From Streptomyces sp. NBC_01481 (GTDB lineage Bacteria; Actinomycetota; Actinomycetes; Streptomycetales; Streptomycetaceae), in assembly GCF_026339995.1 (NCBI RefSeq), contig NZ_JAPEPT010000001.1:1314501-1378500 (forward strand): a DNA stretch of 64,000 nucleotides, written 5' to 3'. Shown piece by piece: positions 35,002-44,700 of this stretch; position 1 is the stretch's first letter; the number at the start of each line of letters is the position of its first letter. The notes beneath the pieces are model-generated. The model did no database searches and was not told where the DNA came from. It was given only the letters and a program-made list of their open reading frames with translations. The position numbers were made by a program, and so were the translations under genes.

Positions 35002-36591
35002 ATGGACGGCACCACCGTGCTGGTGGTGGACGACACCGATGCCAACCGTTACGCCATGGGCGCGGTCCTGCGCAGGGCGGGGCATCTGGTGATCCCCGCC
35101 GCAAGCGCCGGCGACGCACTGGTCGAGCTCGACACGAGGCTCAAGGCCGGTGCGTTGCCGGACGCCGCGCTGGTGGATGTCGGACTGCCCGACATGAGCG
35201 GCTTCGAACTGTGCCGCCGCATCAAGCAGCTGCCCGTCGTCGCGACCATGCCGGTGGTGCACTTCTCCGCCACCGCCGTCACCCCGCAGGACCGCACCCG
35301 CGGCCTGGACGCCGGGGCCGAGGCGTATCTGACGGTCCCCGTCGAGCCGGAGGAGATCCAGGCGGTCATGCGCGCCGCCCTGCGCGGGGCCCGCTCCCGC
35401 CACGACGCCGAGGCCCAGGCCGAGCGGATGACGCAGCTGGCCGCCGCGACGATGGAGGTGCACACCGCACGCAGCCCGCAGGAGCTGGCCGACGCGGCCA
35501 CCGCCGGGACCGCGCGGCTCGTCGGCGGTCCGGCGGTCGCTCTCGTCCTCGGCTCCGGCGGTGAACTGTACGTGGGGCGCGCGGGCGAGCGCGGCCCCCG
35601 CCCCGACGAGAGCGCGCGCACGGCCGTCGCCCGACTGCTCCAGCGCGCCATGTCCGGACGCACCGGCGTCCAGAGCCTGGTCGCACCCAAACCGCTGTGG
35701 CCGGCCGGTTTCTTCCGGCGCGGCCTCGCCACCGACGCCCGGCTGCTGCTTGCCCGCAGCAGCGAGGACCAGCCGCCGGTCTGCCTGGCCACCCCCGGTT
35801 ACCGCAGGGCCGATCCGGAGGCCGCGCTGCTGCTCACCCAGCTCGCCCGGGCCACGGCCCTGGCCGCCGAATCACTGCGTACATCCGCGGAGGAACGGCA
35901 TCTCGCCCTCACCCTCCAGCACAGCTTCCTGCCGCAGCGGCTGCCCGAGATCCCCGGCGCCGAGATCGCCGTACGGTACGTCCCCGCCTCCACCCAGGCC
36001 GAGATCGGCGGCGACTTCTATGTGACCCTGCCGACTCCGCACGGCGTCCTCGTCGGCGTCGGCGATGTCGTCGGCCACTCCCTGGACGCGGCAACGGTGA
36101 TGGTCGAACTGCGGCACGCCCTGCGCGCGTACGCCACCGACGAGAGCGACCCGGCCGTGCTGCTGCACCGCCTGGACCGGATGCTCCAGCGCTACCACCC
36201 GGATTCCACGGCCACGGTCTGCCTCGCCCTGATGGACCCCCGCGGCGGCCGCATCAAGATCGCGAACGCGGGCCACATCCCCCCGCTGATCGTCTCCGCC
36301 GGAGCCACGGCGACCTACGTCCAGACCGCGGGCCCGCTGCTCGGCCTCGGCCTGGACCGGCCCCCGCCGACCGACGCCCGACTGGTCGGGGGAGAGCGGC
36401 TGTTGCTGGTCACGGACGGCCTGATCGAGACCCGCGGCACGGACCTCACGGTCTCGCTCGAACGCCTCCGCAATGCCGCGGCCCACGCGCCACCGGGCGT
36501 CTCCCCGCTCTGCGACACCCTGCTGGACTGCTTCGGCACGGGCGAGGACGACGTCGCTCTGCTGGCGCTTCAACTGACCGGCTGCAGCTGA
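35002..36591 (+). CDS. Response regulator with GAF-like region and PP2C (RsbU/SpoIIE) phosphatase domain
   Basis: 529 residues. A receiver domain (1-125) has DDTD, phospho-acceptor Asp in ALVDVGLPDMSG and a Thr-to-Ala-like switch region; the usual Lys position reads LTVPVEP, so the conserved Lys is missing. A middle GAF-like segment (about 150-290) leads to the PP2C-type phosphatase (about 300-525: EIGGDFYV, GVGDVVGHS, NAGHIPPL, VTDGLIE, DDVALLAL). Such proteins dephosphorylate anti-anti-sigma factors. TACGGT lies six bases before ATG 35002 with no ribosome site, suggesting a leaderless message starting at the end of the pullulanase gene. Confidence 0.9.
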   Translation: MDGTTVLVVDDTDANRYAMGAVLRRAGHLVIPAASAGDALVELDTRLKAGALPDAALVDVGLPDMSGFELCRRIKQLPVVATMPVVHFSATAVTPQDRTRGLDAGAEAYLTVPVEPEEIQAVMRAALRGARSRHDAEAQAERMTQLAAATMEVHTARSPQELADAATAGTARLVGGPAVALVLGSGGELYVGRAGERGPRPDESARTAVARLLQRAMSGRTGVQSLVAPKPLWPAGFFRRGLATDARLLLARSSEDQPPVCLATPGYRRADPEAALLLTQLARATALAAESLRTSAEERHLALTLQHSFLPQRLPEIPGAEIAVRYVPASTQAEIGGDFYVTLPTPHGVLVGVGDVVGHSLDAATVMVELRHALRAYATDESDPAVLLHRLDRMLQRYHPDSTATVCLALMDPRGGRIKIANAGHIPPLIVSAGATATYVQTAGPLLGLGLDRPPPTDARLVGGERLLLVTDGLIETRGTDLTVSLERLRNAAAHAPPGVSPLCDTLLDCFGTGEDDVALLALQLTGCS

Positions 36592-36625
36592 GGGACTTCC
36601 GCTGAGGGGCTTGAATTGACGGGGT

Positions 36626-37135
36626 TCATTTGACCTGCTTCTCCAGCAGGACCACTCCGTAGCGGCTGCCGTCCTTGGCCACCTTGCGCGGCTCCTCGCC
36701 GGCGACCCGGTAGCCCGCCGCCTCGTAGTACGTCCGCAGCGCCGGATTGCTGGACAGACAGTCCAGCCGTACGAACTCCCGCCCCGAGTCGGCGATGCGC
36801 TGCTCGGCGTGCGCCAGTAGCAGCCGGCCGAAGCCCTCCGGAGCCGTGTCCCGGTCGATCATCAGGCGGTGCACATACCCCGCTACCGGAGGCTGGATCC
36901 CCCAGGCGGGCTGGTCCTCCCACCACAGTTCGTACGCCCCGATGGCGTCGCCGTCCTCTCTCTCCGCGATCCAGACCTCACCCTCCTTGATCCAGTGCCG
37001 GAAATGGTCGGCGTCCTTGTCGCCGGGCTTCCACTGTGCGATGCCGTTGAGCTGCATCCAGCGCGCGGCCCCGTCGAAGAGCGAGACAAGGGTTTCCGTA
37101 TCGGAATGGGCGGCGAGCCGACAAGTGATCTTCAC
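36626..37135 (-). CDS. GNAT-family N-acetyltransferase
   Basis: 169 residues from GTG 37135. The acetyl-CoA loop appears as GYVHRLMIDRDTAPEGFGRLLLAHAEQ, and the C-terminal part as LDCLSSNPALRTYYEAAGYR, where Tyr is the usual acid. The substrate is unknown. No ribosome site precedes the GTG, but an AT-rich CAATAAT lies eight bases upstream, so the message may be leaderless. It is divergent from the tautomerase-like gene at 37226. Confidence 0.85.
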   Translation of the reverse strand: MKITCRLAAHSDTETLVSLFDGAARWMQLNGIAQWKPGDKDADHFRHWIKEGEVWIAEREDGDAIGAYELWWEDQPAWGIQPPVAGYVHRLMIDRDTAPEGFGRLLLAHAEQRIADSGREFVRLDCLSSNPALRTYYEAAGYRVAGEEPRKVAKDGSRYGVVLLEKQVK

Positions 37136-37225
37136 TCCCGCATTATTGACGGGATCGTGGAGACCCGCGAAAGGGTGGGTCCCACAACCGCCCGGTCCCA
37201 CCGATCACCTGTGCTGGAGCGCCCG

Positions 37226-37576
37226 ATGCCGCAGATCACCGTCGACTACTCCGACAGCCTCGAGTCCGCCTTCGACCGCCGCAGATTCGCGCTCGCCCTG
37301 CACCCGCTGATCGTCGAGACGATCGACACCCAGCTCTCCGCCTGCAAGACCCGCTTCCGCCGCGTCGACGAGACGGTCGTCGCCGGGGGTATGCCCGCGG
37401 ACGCCCTCGTCCACATCGGGATCGCCTTGCTGCCGGGCCGCAGCCCCGAGCTGAAGGCCCAGTTGTCGGAGGCCGTCCTCGAACTCCTCGCCGGTCATCT
37501 CAATCCCGCGGAGGGCATCGCGCCCGTCACCACCGCCGAAGTGCGCGACCTGGAGTCGTCCTACCGCAAGCGCTGA
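37226..37576 (+). CDS. 5-carboxymethyl-2-hydroxymuconate isomerase-like tautomerase
   Basis: 116 residues of the tautomerase superfamily, CHMI group. The mature protein would start with Pro (M-PQITVDYSDSL), the catalytic base of this superfamily. GGAG lies 7 bases before ATG 37226. CHMI acts in homoprotocatechuate degradation, but no other genes of that pathway are near, so the substrate is open. The 3' end overlaps the convergent TetR gene by 16 bases. Confidence 0.85.
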   Translation: MPQITVDYSDSLESAFDRRRFALALHPLIVETIDTQLSACKTRFRRVDETVVAGGMPADALVHIGIALLPGRSPELKAQLSEAVLELLAGHLNPAEGIAPVTTAEVRDLESSYRKR

Positions 37577-38307
37577 GTCGGCACCCGGTCCAGCGAGGGC
37601 GCCAGCGAGGGCGCCAGCGAGGGCGCCAGCGACACGAGCCGGCCGACCAGATCGCCGAACGGCCCATCGGCCGGCTCGTCGCGCAGGACGCGCAGCAGGA
37701 TGCCCGCCATCTCCTCGTCGTAGGCCGCGCTCACCGCGCACAGTGCCGCGAAGTCGTGCACCAGCTGCAACTCCAGCTCGGCGCGCGGGATCCTGCGCCC
37801 GTCCAGCCAGATCAGCGCCGTCGACTCGGCGAGCGACACCCAGGACCGTACGACCAACTGAAGCCGCGCGGGCGGCTCGCCGATCCCCAGATGCGCCAGG
37901 ATCTGCTCGTACGCCGCCTGCCTGACCTCGTCGATCATCGCGTTCGTCGTCGAACAGCCGACTGCGGGACCACCCCGCATCAGCGCGGAGAAACCGGCCC
38001 CGTGCTCGTCCACGAAGTCGAAGAACCGGCCCATGACCCGCAGCAGCCGCGCCCCCAGCGGCCCCTGCGGCGGCTCGTGGAAACGCCCGGCAAGCTCATC
38101 GGCGGCGCGGCGCAGCGCGGCCTCGTACAGGCTCTGCTTACCGGGGAAGTAGTGGTAGACGAGAGGCCGCGAGATACCGGCGGCCGCGGCTATCTCGTCG
38201 ATCGACACGTCGTCGGGGGAGCGGTGGCTGAACAGCTCGAGAGCCACGGCGATCAGCTGCTGTCTGCGCTCGTCGACGCCCATCCTGCGGCGTACCCCGG
38301 TCGTCAT
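37561..38307 (-). CDS. TetR-family transcriptional regulator
   Basis: 248 residues from ATG 38307 (ATG 38283 possible). The TetR helix-turn-helix is RRQQLIAVALELFS, then SIDEIAAAAGISRPLVYHYF with PGKQSLYEAAL. The C-terminal ligand domain is helical. The C-terminus ends in a repeated SLAP motif made by a 12-base minisatellite (37590-37632). It is convergent with and overlapping the tautomerase gene, and its targets are unknown. Confidence 0.9.
   Translation of the reverse strand: MTTGVRRRMGVDERRQQLIAVALELFSHRSPDDVSIDEIAAAAGISRPLVYHYFPGKQSLYEAALRRAADELAGRFHEPPQGPLGARLLRVMGRFFDFVDEHGAGFSALMRGGPAVGCSTTNAMIDEVRQAAYEQILAHLGIGEPPARLQLVVRSWVSLAESTALIWLDGRRIPRAELELQLVHDFAALCAVSAAYDEEMAGILLRVLRDEPADGPFGDLVGRLVSLAPSLAPSLAPSLDRVPTQRLR
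37590..37632. repeat. 12-base tandem repeat, about 3.6 copies, inside the TetR gene
   Basis: The unit CCAGCGAGGGCG is repeated without change from 37590 and breaks off at 37632. It encodes the SLAPSLAPSLAPSL tail. Because the unit is a multiple of three, copy-number change lengthens or shortens the tail without frameshift. Confidence 0.9.
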
Positions 38308-38839
38308 GCGCACAGCCTACCCACGGCGGCCGCGCACCTGTTCTACAGGTCCGGCACCGGCCGCCCGCCCGGCAGCATGAACGGTGGGCCGGGGTCTTCC
38401 CCGCCCACCCGCCCCAAGTTGAGGGGGCGCGGGGCGCGGGGTCGCGCCGCAGTGCCGCGGGTGCGGTGGACTTGGGGTGCCGGGGCACCCCGACAGGCCG
38501 CATCAGCGTCGGAGGTCCACGGAGGTGGAAGCGGGTGCCTTGGCCTCGCCGGACAGCTCAGCAGGCCGCGGAGCGGCCGAGATTCGTGACCGCGGAGCGG
38601 TCAACCGGTGGGCTGGGCAGTCGCCCGGGCCCGGGTGGACTGGGCCCGCCGGGGCTCCATGGTGCCGGGCCTACGGGCAGCTCAGCAGGCCGCGGAGCGC
38701 TAAAGTGGTCCGGCGCGGAGGGCTGGTGTGCGGGCCGTGCGTGCCGGGCAACCCGGCACCACATCTGGCCGCGGAGCGGCCGGGAGACCGGGACCGCGGA
38801 GCGGGCCACAAGGGGGCACCCGGGACGGTGAGGCCCCGG
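38308..38839. repeat. 532-base spacer with short direct repeats
   Basis: No credible gene. A degraded copy of the dispersed repeat lies near 38390-38440. A 22-base direct repeat occurs at 38554-38575 and 38678-38699 (CAGCTCAGCAGGCCGCGG plus AGCG), and CCGCGGAGCGG words recur near 38595 and 38770. The promoter of the TetR gene should lie at the left end. Confidence 0.6.
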
Positions 38840-40816
38840 CTAGTGCAGGGCACCCACGCGACTCCCGTCGCCCAGGCTGCCGTTGAGCTCCGCCCGGGCC
38901 CCCTCCTTCGCCGGGACCGCCAGCACATTGCCCCGCGCGCTGCCGTCGACCCCGCCCGATGTGGTCAGCGACCTGAACTGGTCGCTGCCCGCCGCGAGCA
39001 CGTACCAGTGGCCCGCCCGGGACTTCCACAGGACACCCGCCAGGACCTTCGCGTCACGCACCCCGCAGGACGGCGAGTCCTCGGAACGCGCAGCGATCGC
39101 ACCGGGGGAGCCCGCCTGCGCGCCGGGGGCCTGGAACTGGGCCATCACCCGGCTCCCCGTGCCCCGCCAGGTCTCCGCCCGCGTGCAAAGCCACGCCGCC
39201 GTGCCGTTCGACTCGGGCAGGGACTGCTTCGCGTACGTCCATGAGTTGACGCTGCGTACACCGTGCGCCCGCACCCCGGGCAGCAGACAGGCCGTACGGG
39301 CCCACGAGGCCCGGGCCGTTTCCCCGGTGACGTCCCGCGGCGCCGACGGCGGGCCCGAGGTGAGCCGGGCCGGGGTCAGTTCGCCGAGGTCGGTCACCAG
39401 CCGCTCGGCCGTGCCGTCACGCAGCTCCAGCACGTCCCAGGTCTTGCAGTCCCTGGCCTGCGCCGGGCTCGGCAGCGGTGAGGTGACCCCGTCCGGGCCC
39501 CGGGTCAGCGGCCGCGCCGCGCCCGCCGGGTCGAGCAGGTCCCGTACGGACGTCGCCCGCACCCAGGGCGCCGTCAGATAGCGGACGTTGCTCGCGGTAC
39601 GGCCCGCCACCAGCGCCCCCGACGAAGCCGCGTCCGCGGCGTCCGTGCGGGCGAAGTCGAGCGCCACGCCCCCGCCGCCGTCCTTCGGCTCGGCGTAGCG
39701 GACCACCCGCAGCCCGTCGTGCAGCAGCACCACGTTCGCCCGGTCGACCTCGCCCGCGTACAGCAGCTGCGGCGAACCCATCGGCGGTCCCGGCGGTGTG
39801 CCGGGGGTCGCGGACACCTGGACCGTGCTGCCGGGCCGCGCCCACACGGCGAGCGCCCGGCGCAGCAGGGCCGCGTCATCGGTGAGGCCGCCACGGGTCG
39901 GCCAGACGGAGAAGTCCGTACGGGTGGACTGCTGCCATGCCGCGGGGGAGACGCGGATCAACTTGGCCGGGTCCAGGGCGGTTTCGGCCGTGGGATTGCG
40001 GGCGTAGGGCGGCGCGGCAGCTCCGTCGGGGCCCCAGCCGTCGCCCGGCAGCCCGAGCAGCGCCCCGCACACCGCGAGAGCCGCTGCCGCGACCAGGGCC
40101 GCCTTGACGTGCTGGCGGCGCCGCATCAGATCGGTGGGGCGGGCCTGGAGGGAGCACGGATCGAACTCGGCGGATTCGAGCAGTGCGGCCGCGCCGGCCC
40201 CCACCGCCGCCTCCATCCCGTCCGCCTCGGCCAGCGCGGCATGCGGGTCCGCCACCCCGGCGGCGCCGAGCACCTGATGTACGTCGGTGTCGGCCAGTTC
40301 CTCCAGGCCGCGCAGGACATAGGCAGCGCGGGCGGGCCCGGTGAGCGCGGACAGGTGCTGGTCCAGGGCGAGTTCGTCGGCTCCGCCGGAGCGGGGGAAG
40401 ACCCGCAGCCCCCACACATGGGGAAGCAGCGGCGGGAGCTGGGCGCGCCTGGGCCGGGCGAGCCGCTTCAGCGGGAGCCCGGCGTCCAGGGCCTGGCGCA
40501 GCACCCGTCCCCGTACGTACACATAGCCGGGGTCGGCGTCGCCGGGCGCCCGGCGCGAGCCGGGGATGGAGTCCGCGGGGTCGGCGGCGCCCGCCGGTGT
40601 GGTGCGGCCGCGCGGCAGGGAGCGCTGCACGAGCGCGTGCGCGGTGAGGACGCGGCGATTGCGGCCGAGGGTGGGGGGCAGTACGAGATACGCGATCCGT
40701 ACGAGCCGGGTGTAGTGCTCGACGAGAGCCGCTTCGGCCTGCTCGACCGCGACCGGGCCGGGGTCGGGAGCGGGGGCGGACGGGGCGGGGGTGGTGACGA
40801 CATCCTGTGGGCGCAC
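38840..40816 (-). CDS. Large actinobacterial membrane protein with a degenerate sigma-like N-terminus
   Basis: About 658 residues. The cytoplasmic N-terminal 215 residues resemble a degenerate ECF sigma factor: VEHYTRLVRIAYLVLPPTLG like region 2, and LTGPARAAYVLRGLEELADTDVHQVLGAAG like region 4. One membrane helix (about 237-256, VKAALVAAAALAVCGALLGL) is followed by about 400 extracellular residues with no recognised domain. Related proteins occur in Streptomyces but have no known function. The start GTG 40816 has no clear ribosome site. It lies 61 bases downstream of a tyrosine phosphatase gene on the same strand. Confidence 0.75.
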   Translation of the reverse strand: MRPQDVVTTPAPSAPAPDPGPVAVEQAEAALVEHYTRLVRIAYLVLPPTLGRNRRVLTAHALVQRSLPRGRTTPAGAADPADSIPGSRRAPGDADPGYVYVRGRVLRQALDAGLPLKRLARPRRAQLPPLLPHVWGLRVFPRSGGADELALDQHLSALTGPARAAYVLRGLEELADTDVHQVLGAAGVADPHAALAEADGMEAAVGAGAAALLESAEFDPCSLQARPTDLMRRRQHVKAALVAAAALAVCGALLGLPGDGWGPDGAAAPPYARNPTAETALDPAKLIRVSPAAWQQSTRTDFSVWPTRGGLTDDAALLRRALAVWARPGSTVQVSATPGTPPGPPMGSPQLLYAGEVDRANVVLLHDGLRVVRYAEPKDGGGGVALDFARTDAADAASSGALVAGRTASNVRYLTAPWVRATSVRDLLDPAGAARPLTRGPDGVTSPLPSPAQARDCKTWDVLELRDGTAERLVTDLGELTPARLTSGPPSAPRDVTGETARASWARTACLLPGVRAHGVRSVNSWTYAKQSLPESNGTAAWLCTRAETWRGTGSRVMAQFQAPGAQAGSPGAIAARSEDSPSCGVRDAKVLAGVLWKSRAGHWYVLAAGSDQFRSLTTSGGVDGSARGNVLAVPAKEGARAELNGSLGDGSRVGALH

Positions 40817-40877
40817 GTTCAGCAGAACGAGCGAATGGTCCTATGGTCACCCGCCGCCCCCCGATCGGGGCTCGATC

Positions 40878-41672
40878 TCAGCCGGCCAGCCGTTCATGGA
40901 TGCGCTCGATCGCCTGGACCGGCACGCCGAGCCCTTCGACCACGTATTTCTCCATCGTGCCGTAGCGGGCCTCGACCTCGTCCAGCGCGGCCGCCAGATA
41001 CTCGGGCACGACGCCGATGACCGCGAGGGCGGTCTCCGGGTCGCCGCCCTGTGCGATGAAGCCCTCGATGAGCGGTGCGAAGGCCTGCCGCACCGCCGGG
41101 TTCACGGCGAGATACTCCGCCTCCACCGCCTCGGGCAGCGCGCCGAGCAGGGTGAGGACGATCGTCGCGGCCCACCCGGTGCGGTCCTTGCCCGCCGTGC
41201 AGTGGAAGAGCAGCGGGCCCGCGTCGGGGTCCGCGACCTCGATCAGGAAGGCGCGGTAGGCGGCGCGCGCCGAGTCGGCGGTGACGAAGCCGCGGTAGGT
41301 GTCGGCGAACATCTGCTGGGCCCGGCCGCCGCCCAACTCCCGCTCGGCGAGCACCGGATCGGCCAGCACCTGCTTGAGCTTCGCGGCGGCAGGCAGCAGC
41401 CCGGAGGAGACCCGGTCGGCGAGCACGTCGGCGAGGAGCAGCCGGCCGCCGGCGGGGAGGCGGTCCGGTCGGGCGAGGCGTTCGGCCTGCGTGCGGAAGT
41501 CGACGATCGTACGGATCCCGAGGGCGGCGACGACCGGATCGGCGGTGGGATCGAGCCGGTCGAGCTGCCCCGAGCGGAAGAGCAGACCGGAGCGCACGGC
41601 ATGGCCCGCGGGCAGGGGTGTGCCTCCGAGGTCGCGGAGATTGGCGACGGTGGTGGCGGGGATCGCGGTCAC
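40878..41672 (-). CDS. Tyrosine-protein phosphatase (DSP/Tyr_phosphatase_3 type)
   Basis: 264 residues. The P-loop is HCTAGKDRTGW (C-x5-R), with the upstream family signature ANLRDLGGTPL and IVDFRTQAER. These enzymes remove phosphate from Tyr or from phosphoinositides and sit in the cytoplasm. GTG 41672 is chosen because AGGGAG is upstream and NLRDLGG should lie near the N-terminus; an extension to 41738 is in frame. It is 67 bases from the GH89 gene and may share its transcript. Confidence 0.9.
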   Translation of the reverse strand: MTAIPATTVANLRDLGGTPLPAGHAVRSGLLFRSGQLDRLDPTADPVVAALGIRTIVDFRTQAERLARPDRLPAGGRLLLADVLADRVSSGLLPAAAKLKQVLADPVLAERELGGGRAQQMFADTYRGFVTADSARAAYRAFLIEVADPDAGPLLFHCTAGKDRTGWAATIVLTLLGALPEAVEAEYLAVNPAVRQAFAPLIEGFIAQGGDPETALAVIGVVPEYLAAALDEVEARYGTMEKYVVEGLGVPVQAIERIHERLAG

Positions 41673-41739
41673 GGCGGGCGGCTCCCTGGCTCGGACAGGC
41701 CCCGAAGGATCGGAAGGGGGCGATATCAATGTAAACAAC

Positions 41740-44700
41740 CTATGTGACCGACCACCCGCTGAAGTGGACCGTGCCCCGCGCTCCGCCGCCGCCGTTGGCC
41801 GCGCTCATGAAAAGTCCCACGTCCTGGACGTCCGCGGCTCCCGGAACGGACACCGTGGCGACCGGGCGCCAGGTGGCGCCGCCGTCCGTCGAGCAGGAGC
41901 CGGTGAAGGAGGTCCCGGCGTCGCGGGTCAGCCGGAGCAGCACCGGGGCCTTGACGCCGAGGATGCGTTTGTACGTGTCCAGGGTGCCGTCGCCGTTCGT
42001 GTCGTACGACAGGACGACGCCCTGCCCCGGTGTGGCGGCCAGATTGAGGAAACCGGCATCGCCCGGACGTGCGAGGCCGTTGCGTACGACGATGCCCGCC
42101 CGGGCCCAACTGCTCGTGTTCTCCTGGGAGTCCACCCGCAGCTCGACGCTCGCGCCCACCCTCAGACCGCTCTCGCGGTAGGCGGTGCCGAAGTGGGCGG
42201 TGCCCCGCCACAGGTCGGTGCCCCCGCCGTTGATCGCGAACCGGTCGCCGGCCTGCCCGAAGACGGCCGCGTTGCTGGTGTACGTACGCCACCCGGCATC
42301 CAGCGGCGACGCGAGGAAGAGCGAGCCCTGCTGGGGGACGGTCACGCGCTCCTCGCCGCGCGGCCCGTACTGCGTGCGCAGCGCGTACGGCATCGCACGC
42401 AGCGGCTCTGCGATGGGATCGATCGGGGCCGTCACCCGCCAGAAGACCGTGCCGGTGCCGCCCGCCGGGACACTGTCCAGGAAGGGCTCGCCCTGCGGCT
42501 CGGCGTCCAGGCCGGTCAGCTCGAAGTCGACGCGGCCGGTGGAGCGCAGCCCGCTGAGGTTGCGGAAGGCGGCCGCGACGGTGCCGGTGCTGCCGGGCGT
42601 GAAGGCGGGCGGCTTCACGGTGACGTCGACGTAGCCCTGGTAGGGGGCGGTGGCGAGGGTGTCGTACACCCTGCGGGCCGTGCGGTACGCGTCGCCCGTG
42701 GCCCGCACCGGATAGACCCGCCGGTCCTTCGTCCAGGCCTCCTCGGCCGGGTACCAGTCGAAGGGCGCCGGGGCGCGGCCCTCGGCCAGGGCGGTGGCCA
42801 GCTCCTCCAGATAGGCCTCCCACTGCGGCAGATGGACGTCGTTGATCAGCCCGTGCCAGTCGCGGTTGGCGTAGTTGCTGAGCTGATTGGCCGCCGCCCG
42901 GTTCGCCCAGGTGGTGATCAGCGCCCGGGCCGTGCGCTCCAGCTCGACCGCCTCGTCCGCGCTGGTGGCCAGCCGTTTGGCGTCCTCCAGCCAGGGGCCG
43001 AGCAGGAAGGAGCGGTGACAGCCCGCCATCGTGTGGCTCAGCCGCATGAGCCTCAGCCACAGCGCCGAGACGGCGCGGAAGGTGTCCACGTCCTTGTTCT
43101 GGTAGGCGGCCCGCAGCGGAAGCTGAAGCGTGCGCGAGCGGTTGGCGAGCGCCTGGCGGGCCAGGTCGGTCACATCGTGCCGGTAGGCGTCACTGTCCCG
43201 CAGCGAGGGCCGCACGCCGAGCAGCGCCGCGAAAGCCCGGTCGAAGCCCGCCGGATCGAAGGCCGTACCGATCGACGAGGTCATGCCGGGGCGGCGGCAG
43301 AACAGCGAGTCGTAGGGCCGCCCGTCGGTGCTGGTGAGTTTGTACGCCGTCGCGGCGAGCGCGGCGAAGGCGGCCCGCGCCGCGCCGTCCTCGCCGCCGT
43401 AGCGGATCTCGGCGTACTCCTCGAACCATGCTTCCCTGTCGATCGTCTCCTCGCGCCAGGCGAGCTCGCAGAACAGCTCCAGCGCGGCCGGGTCGCGCTC
43501 GGCGGCCTCCGGCATGTACGCGGTTCCGGCCAGCGCGCTGCCCGGCTTGTCGCGCCAGGCGGTGAACTTGGCCGTCCAGCGGTCGGTGTTCGCGCCGATG
43601 GTCGTACGCCCGCCGAAGTTCGGGATGGTGCCGAAGGCGTACGGAGCCCCGCCCCACTCCTTCTCGCGGTCGGTGACCGTGTCCAGATCGGAGAGCCCGT
43701 CCACGATCAGCACCCGGTCGGTGTCGATGGCGTCGAGCAGCGCCGGCCGGGGATTGGCCTGCCAGCCGAGGATCACCCAGGTGGCGCCGGGCCGGGCGGT
43801 CTGCAGCGAGGTCTCGACCGCACGGGCGGCGTCGGCGACCGGGACGTCGCCCGGTGTGCCGCCCTCGTGCAGCAGATCCATCTTGAAGTGGAAGGTGTCG
43901 CCGAACAGTTCCTGCTGGTGCCGGTAGAAGGCCGCGGCGACATCGGAGAAGCTCTGGGTGCGCGGGTCCAGCCAGTCGGGGCGGCGCAGCCCGTTCCAGG
44001 TGCCCTGGGGGATGACACGGGCACCGGGATTGCGGGCGGTGAAGCCGTCCGGGACCGTGCCGAAGTAGCCGGGCAGGACCGGGTGCATCCCGAGCTCGCG
44101 CATCCGGTCGGCGATCCGTCTGCCGAGGTCCGCGCGTCGGCCGATGAGCTCGGGGGAGAGCGGGCCGCCGTACCCGCTCATGTTCTGCAGCAGCCACCAC
44201 GGCTGGTGCGAGGGCGCCGGCAGCCAGGTGCGGGCCTCGTTGTCGGAGTATCCGAAGTCCATCAGGAGGCGGTGGTAGACGGCCTCCTGGCCGGGTGTGA
44301 CCAGGACTTCGTTGCAGCCGTGCAGGGCGAGGACGTCGAGCAGGCGCTCCCAGCGGGCCCAGTCGGCGTACGGGGCGGTGTAGCCGTCGTGCGTGTCGTT
44401 GTACGCGAACCGGTGCGGGACGGTCGCGGAGCGCTCCAGTGCCGTGCGCGGCGCGGGCAGCAGCGCCGGCAGGTCGAGCTGACTGCCCGACCAGGAGATG
44501 TGCGCCCGGCAGACGTACTTGAGGTACCAGTGCACCCCGGTGAGCAGTACGGCCGCACTGGTGCCCTCGACCTCGACACGGCCCCGGGAGCCGGTGACCC
44601 GGAAGCGCTCGGGGCCCTCCAGGGCCCGCAGCCGGAACTGGCCGGCGTGCCGGGGCAGCAGGCGCCCGAGCGCCTCCCGGGCGGGCGAGGTGGCGAACGG

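Noticed and set aside
29680..35463. Long minus-strand frames opposite pullulanase
   Set aside because: They are shadow frames of a gene with clear signal peptide, CBM and GH13 motifs on the plus strand.
37590..37632. Possible CRISPR-like array
   Set aside because: The 12-base units are directly adjacent without spacers and lie in a coding frame. No CRISPR array was seen in the window.
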